Source of the DNA: Doryteuthis pealeii
Taxonomy: Eukaryota; Mollusca; Cephalopoda; Myopsida; Loliginidae
Assembly (NCBI GenBank): GCA_023376005.1
Contig: CM042151.1
Location: 73,951,707-74,015,706, forward strand
Direction of reading: 5' to 3'
Length of the DNA stretch: 64,000 nt
Shown here: one piece after another, positions 60,599 to 64,000 of the stretch
Layout: each line of letters opens with the position of its first letter
Numbering within the stretch: position 1 is the first letter of the stretch
Translations under genes and position numbers: made by a program
The notes under the pieces: model-generated
What the model saw: the letters and a program-made list of their open reading frames with translations, nothing else
The model's database searches: none
Told to the model about the DNA's origin: nothing

Positions 60599-61518
60599 AT
60601 GGAACACATTCAGAAGCTGAAGTATTTTTGTGAAATTTGTGGATCCATATTTCCAGTGAGTTCTAGTTTTGAAAGCACACATGCAAACACACACTGGGGT
60701 AAACCATTTTCTTTGTGAAGTCTGGTGAATTAACAGTCTTCAGAACCTTCCTTAGACAGACAGCACACACAACAGGGAGAAACCATTTTCTTGTGAAGTC
60801 TGTGGATCTGCATTTTCATCATCTTACATTTAAAGGCACATGAAACACAACTTGTGAGAAGCCATTTTCTTGTGAAGTCTTGGATCTGCATTTTCTCTGA
60901 TTTCCACTTAAAATGTCACATCGAACACACACTGAGAGAGCATTTTCTTGTGAAGTCTGCGGATCCACATTTTCAACGAGTTCAGTTTGAAATACACATG
61001 CGAACACACACTGGTGAGAAACCATTCTTGTGAAATCTGGGTCAGCATTTTTCAGTTCTTTCCACTTTGAAAAATCACATGCGAATACACAATGGAGAGA
61101 AACCATTTTCTTGTAAAGTCTGCGGATCAGCATTTTCACAGCATAGCAGTTTGAAACGCCACATGCAAACACACAGGTGAGAAACCATTTTCTTGAAAGT
61201 CTGTGGATCAGCATCTTCATCATCTTACATGTTAAGAAGACACATGCAAACCATACTGGTGAGAAACCATTTCTTGTGAGTCTGTGGATCTGCATTTTCT
61301 AGGAGTTCCCATTTAAATGTCACATGCGAACACACTGGAGAGAAGCCATTTTCTGTGAAATATGCGGATCAGCATTTTCACAGAGTGGCAATTTGAAATC
61401 ACACATGCAAACACACACTGGTGAGAAAACATTTTCTTGTGAAGTCTGTGGATCAGCATTTTCATCATCTTCCAATTTAAGAAGACACACGCGAACACAC
61501 ACTGAAGAGAATAAATAG
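60599..61518 (+). pseudogene. Zinc-finger array, indel-riddled copy of 46622-47575
   Basis: All eleven fingers of the intact array can be followed in order, but more than a dozen one- or two-base deletions or insertions break the frame, starting just after the ATG (ATGGAACAC for ATGGCAACAC). Only the last two fingers stay open (61324-61518). The substitution level between the frameshifts is low, so this is probably the same gene in a poorly polished contig or haplotype and not an old pseudogene. Confidence 0.8.
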
Positions 61519-62430
61519 CTTTTGATTTTGTCATAAATGCCTGATGGTTAACCATCATGTAAATATCCACATTTTATATATCAAATTAATTCTGAGACTA
61601 TCTAGTATTAAGGACATAGGGTTTTTTTTTGTTTTTGTTTTTTTTTTTTGCTTAGCTTATACTTTTTAAAAGACCTGCAATGCAACTAACAACTAAAATG
61701 TAGGCTTAAAAAAAAATCCTATTTTTTTGTTTTTGACTATTCGAAGCAAAATATGGTTTTAAATTGCCGTAAAAAATAATTCAATGGATAAAAATTTATC
61801 TTTAAAAAATTAACATATTAGTTTAACTTTAGTACAAAAATTAATTTTTTCACATATGCTAACACAACAACATGAAATAACTAATTTCTTTTTATTAAAA
61901 CCAAAAACTATTTTAGTATAAAAACATGCCTGTTTTTTATCAGCTGTTGATTTTGTTTACTAACAACTGGTGAAAAGCAAAATTCAGTTCCTTTCAAAAC
62001 TGATCTGTGCTAGGGTGCCTATTAGTGACTTGGTCCAGAAGCTTCTTTTTTGTAAAATATTTCTTATTCTCCTTTTCAAGATAACACATGTGTTGTTTAT
62101 TCTTTCATCTACTCTCACCTTATATTTCCTTTTTCCATGACATGGCTAACTCAAAATGCCCTGAAGGGTTATCAAAAAGCAGCAAAACTTCTGAAAAAGG
62201 CCAAGGCACATTGGCTAACTAACAATATACAGGAATAATACAGTATTTTTTCTGTACAAACAGTAAATTGAATTTATCCAAGAAAAATATCAAAGGTATC
62301 AATAAAGAAATTACAATCTTAATTTAAATTTATATTTTACCATTATCATAGCATTTATACAGCCTGTTAAAATGATCATTAATGTATGAAATTTTAAAAT
62401 ATAATTGTAATTATTCAGAATATCATAATA
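61519..62430. repeat. Second copy of 47576-48504
   Basis: Colinear, non-coding, with scattered indels. Confidence 0.85.
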
Positions 62431-62673
62431 GGTTTGTCTAGCTCAGCATAGTGCGACCAAGTATGGACCACAAGGTCTGATACCAGCACACACCAACTCA
62501 GCATATGAGTTGCAGAGGAACTATGTGGTAAAGTGAGAAGCTGATGGTTGGTGTGACACCCCATCTCAGATGCAAAAACAATCTCATGGTCTAATGCTAG
62601 TGAAGGGAGTCTCCCTCACTGTCTGGCTGATACCATCTTAGGCCATCCTGAGACTTACTTATTATTTACTTTT
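62431..62673 (+). mobile_element. tRNA-derived SINE (second copy of 48505-48760)
   Basis: Same element with extra losses in the head (GTCTAGCTCAGCATAGTGCG). Confidence 0.8.
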
Positions 62674-62769
62674 CGGGATAGAAATATATTAAAGATTATT
62701 TTATTTAGGAAATGATTAATTAGTGAAAACTGAAATGAATGTGAAACTTCTCTAAAAAACTATGCTTAT

Positions 62770-63075
62770 TTTCTTACTGCTTCCAATAAGTGATCTCTTA
62801 ATATCTTCATAGCCAACCATCCATTGTTTCTGGCATCTCTGATAATCAGAGTGAGGTTTCTATCATCTAACATTTGCACTATCAGAGCAAAAAACTTCAG
62901 TATTTTTCACTGGATTGATTTCCCTCTATTTCAGATTCCAAAATATGTGCCAGTTTTTGCAGTCAAGAATTGAGATGATTTAATTTCCCATAATTGTTCT
63001 GGGTTTCCATTTTTCCAAGTAAATCCTGTTTTTATGACTGGATGCATAACCTGTTTAGTTTGGATATTCGTATTC
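62770..63075 (-). pseudogene. Ty1/copia Gag relic (second copy)
   Basis: Matches 48866-49135. Here TTTCTGGCATCTCTGATAATC is complete, as in 18493-18813, so at this spot the copy at 48866 carries the deletion. Other indels still break the frame. Confidence 0.6.
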
Positions 63076-63359
63076 CATGGTGGACAATAAAGCTGGTAAA
63101 AAAAACAAGAACATTCAATGGAAAAGAGAGGAGTTGGACACATGATCTTACTCAGATAAAGATTTATTCTTGAACTGAAAAACACCGTTAAAAAGACGGT
63201 TAAAAAAGTTAACAGAAAAATGGGGTGAGCTTTAAGCTCTGCTGATGTTTTTCAAATGTGTCATGAAAAAGAAATACAAGATTATGAATTTCAACACTGG
63301 AAAATTATTATTACCTTTTTAATTCAGGAGTTTGTAAACTTTTTATCCTTTTATATAAT

Positions 63360-64000
63360 GAAATAAGGAAATTTATTGTGTACAGTGCTCCACAACTCAT
63401 CAAAGTCTCATGTCTAGTACACAGAATAATGTATTAGTGTGAGGAACATGAACAGTGTACAGTAATAATATACATGCATGTCTGCACGTGTGTGCATATG
63501 TGTGGGATGGGAGTATCAGGTATAGTGTTGGTGGACTACAGGAAGCATGGAGGCTTTGAAAAATGCAGTATTTTGGCAGCCACAACGGACTCAGGCAGCT
63601 TATTCCATGCCTATGCAACTCCGAGTATGAAGGGTCATGTGAGCTATGCTGTTTTCTGACTTTGTAGGCATGCCCCATGTGTTAGAAACATGGAGATCAA
63701 AAAGCTGCACAAAGTTTGCTGTTTGTTATGATGATGATCAATATGCGAGCATTTACCACGTCAGTTTCAATAATCGGTGTTTCAGTGAATCAATTCCCAG
63801 GGCAGCAGATATTCAGATATGGTAGATGCCTGATGGGGGGTGGGGGATTTCGTTTGGTTACCAATCTATGTACAGTTTCTAGGATGTTAATGTTCTGAGC
63901 GTGGTAGGGGTTCCAGACTGGTGATGCATATTCTAAGTGTGGCTGCATCATAGCTTTGTACAGCTTTAAATAGCCGGTGAGCAGCTGACAAACATAAATC
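63360..64000 (-). pseudogene. LINE ORF2 C-terminus (second copy), runs off the window
   Basis: Matches 49460-50100 with indels. The open part at 63400-63678 retains GHAYKVRKQHSSHD. Cut by the window edge. Confidence 0.75.

Overview
The window is AT-rich, intron-like animal DNA that looks like an invertebrate, probably a mollusc. The evidence is tandem C2H2 zinc-finger arrays with animal TGEKPF linkers, tRNA-derived SINEs, LINE, Ty3/gypsy and Ty1/copia remnants, a Penelope-like relic and many non-autonomous DNA transposons. I see no bacterial-type operons. The phylum is a weak inference. There are three runs of N (600-609, 11889-11988, 35715-35724), so this is a draft assembly and its defects shape much of what is visible.

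Layout. 1-3050: dispersed repeats, a palindromic TTAA-ended MITE and a LINE fragment. 3050-22660 (unit A): AT-rich repeats with a 1.02 kb hAT-like insertion (4305-5325), decayed fingers, a zinc-finger gene (7156-8374) broken by two frameshifts, its 3' flank, a 5'-truncated gypsy element on the minus strand, and a tail with a SINE, a copia gag fragment and LINE 3' ends. The stretch around the 100-N gap occurs twice (about 8170-11888 and 11989-15745) and is best read as one locus whose two overlapping contig ends were not merged. 22765-25850: nested members of a GGTACC-ended transposon family and an 86-bp tandem repeat. 26093-30699: a complete gypsy retrotransposon with identical 146-bp LTRs but two pol frameshifts. 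30897-38340 (unit B): a truncated GGTACC member, the unit-A flank repeated, and a second zinc-finger gene with a premature stop and a LINE fragment inside it. 38340-43700: more repeats and two intact GGTACC elements. 43700-51430 (unit C): an intact 11-finger gene (46622-47575) followed by the same SINE/copia/LINE tail. 52180-57390: rearranged flank repeats and a 2.24-kb inverted-dimer GGTACC element with a perfect 10-bp target duplication. 57397-64000: a second copy of 43370-50100, full of single-base indels.

The only clearly intact host gene is the zinc-finger gene at 46622-47575. The others are broken paralogues or error-laden copies. All share the same decayed fingers upstream, so they come from one ancestral segment that spread by segmental duplication.

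The most novel-looking item is the non-autonomous DNA-transposon family with 12-bp AGGTACCACCAA-type termini and 10-bp target duplications. At least four complete insertions can be delimited, two of them against paralogous empty sites in the same window. I found no transposase gene for it here.
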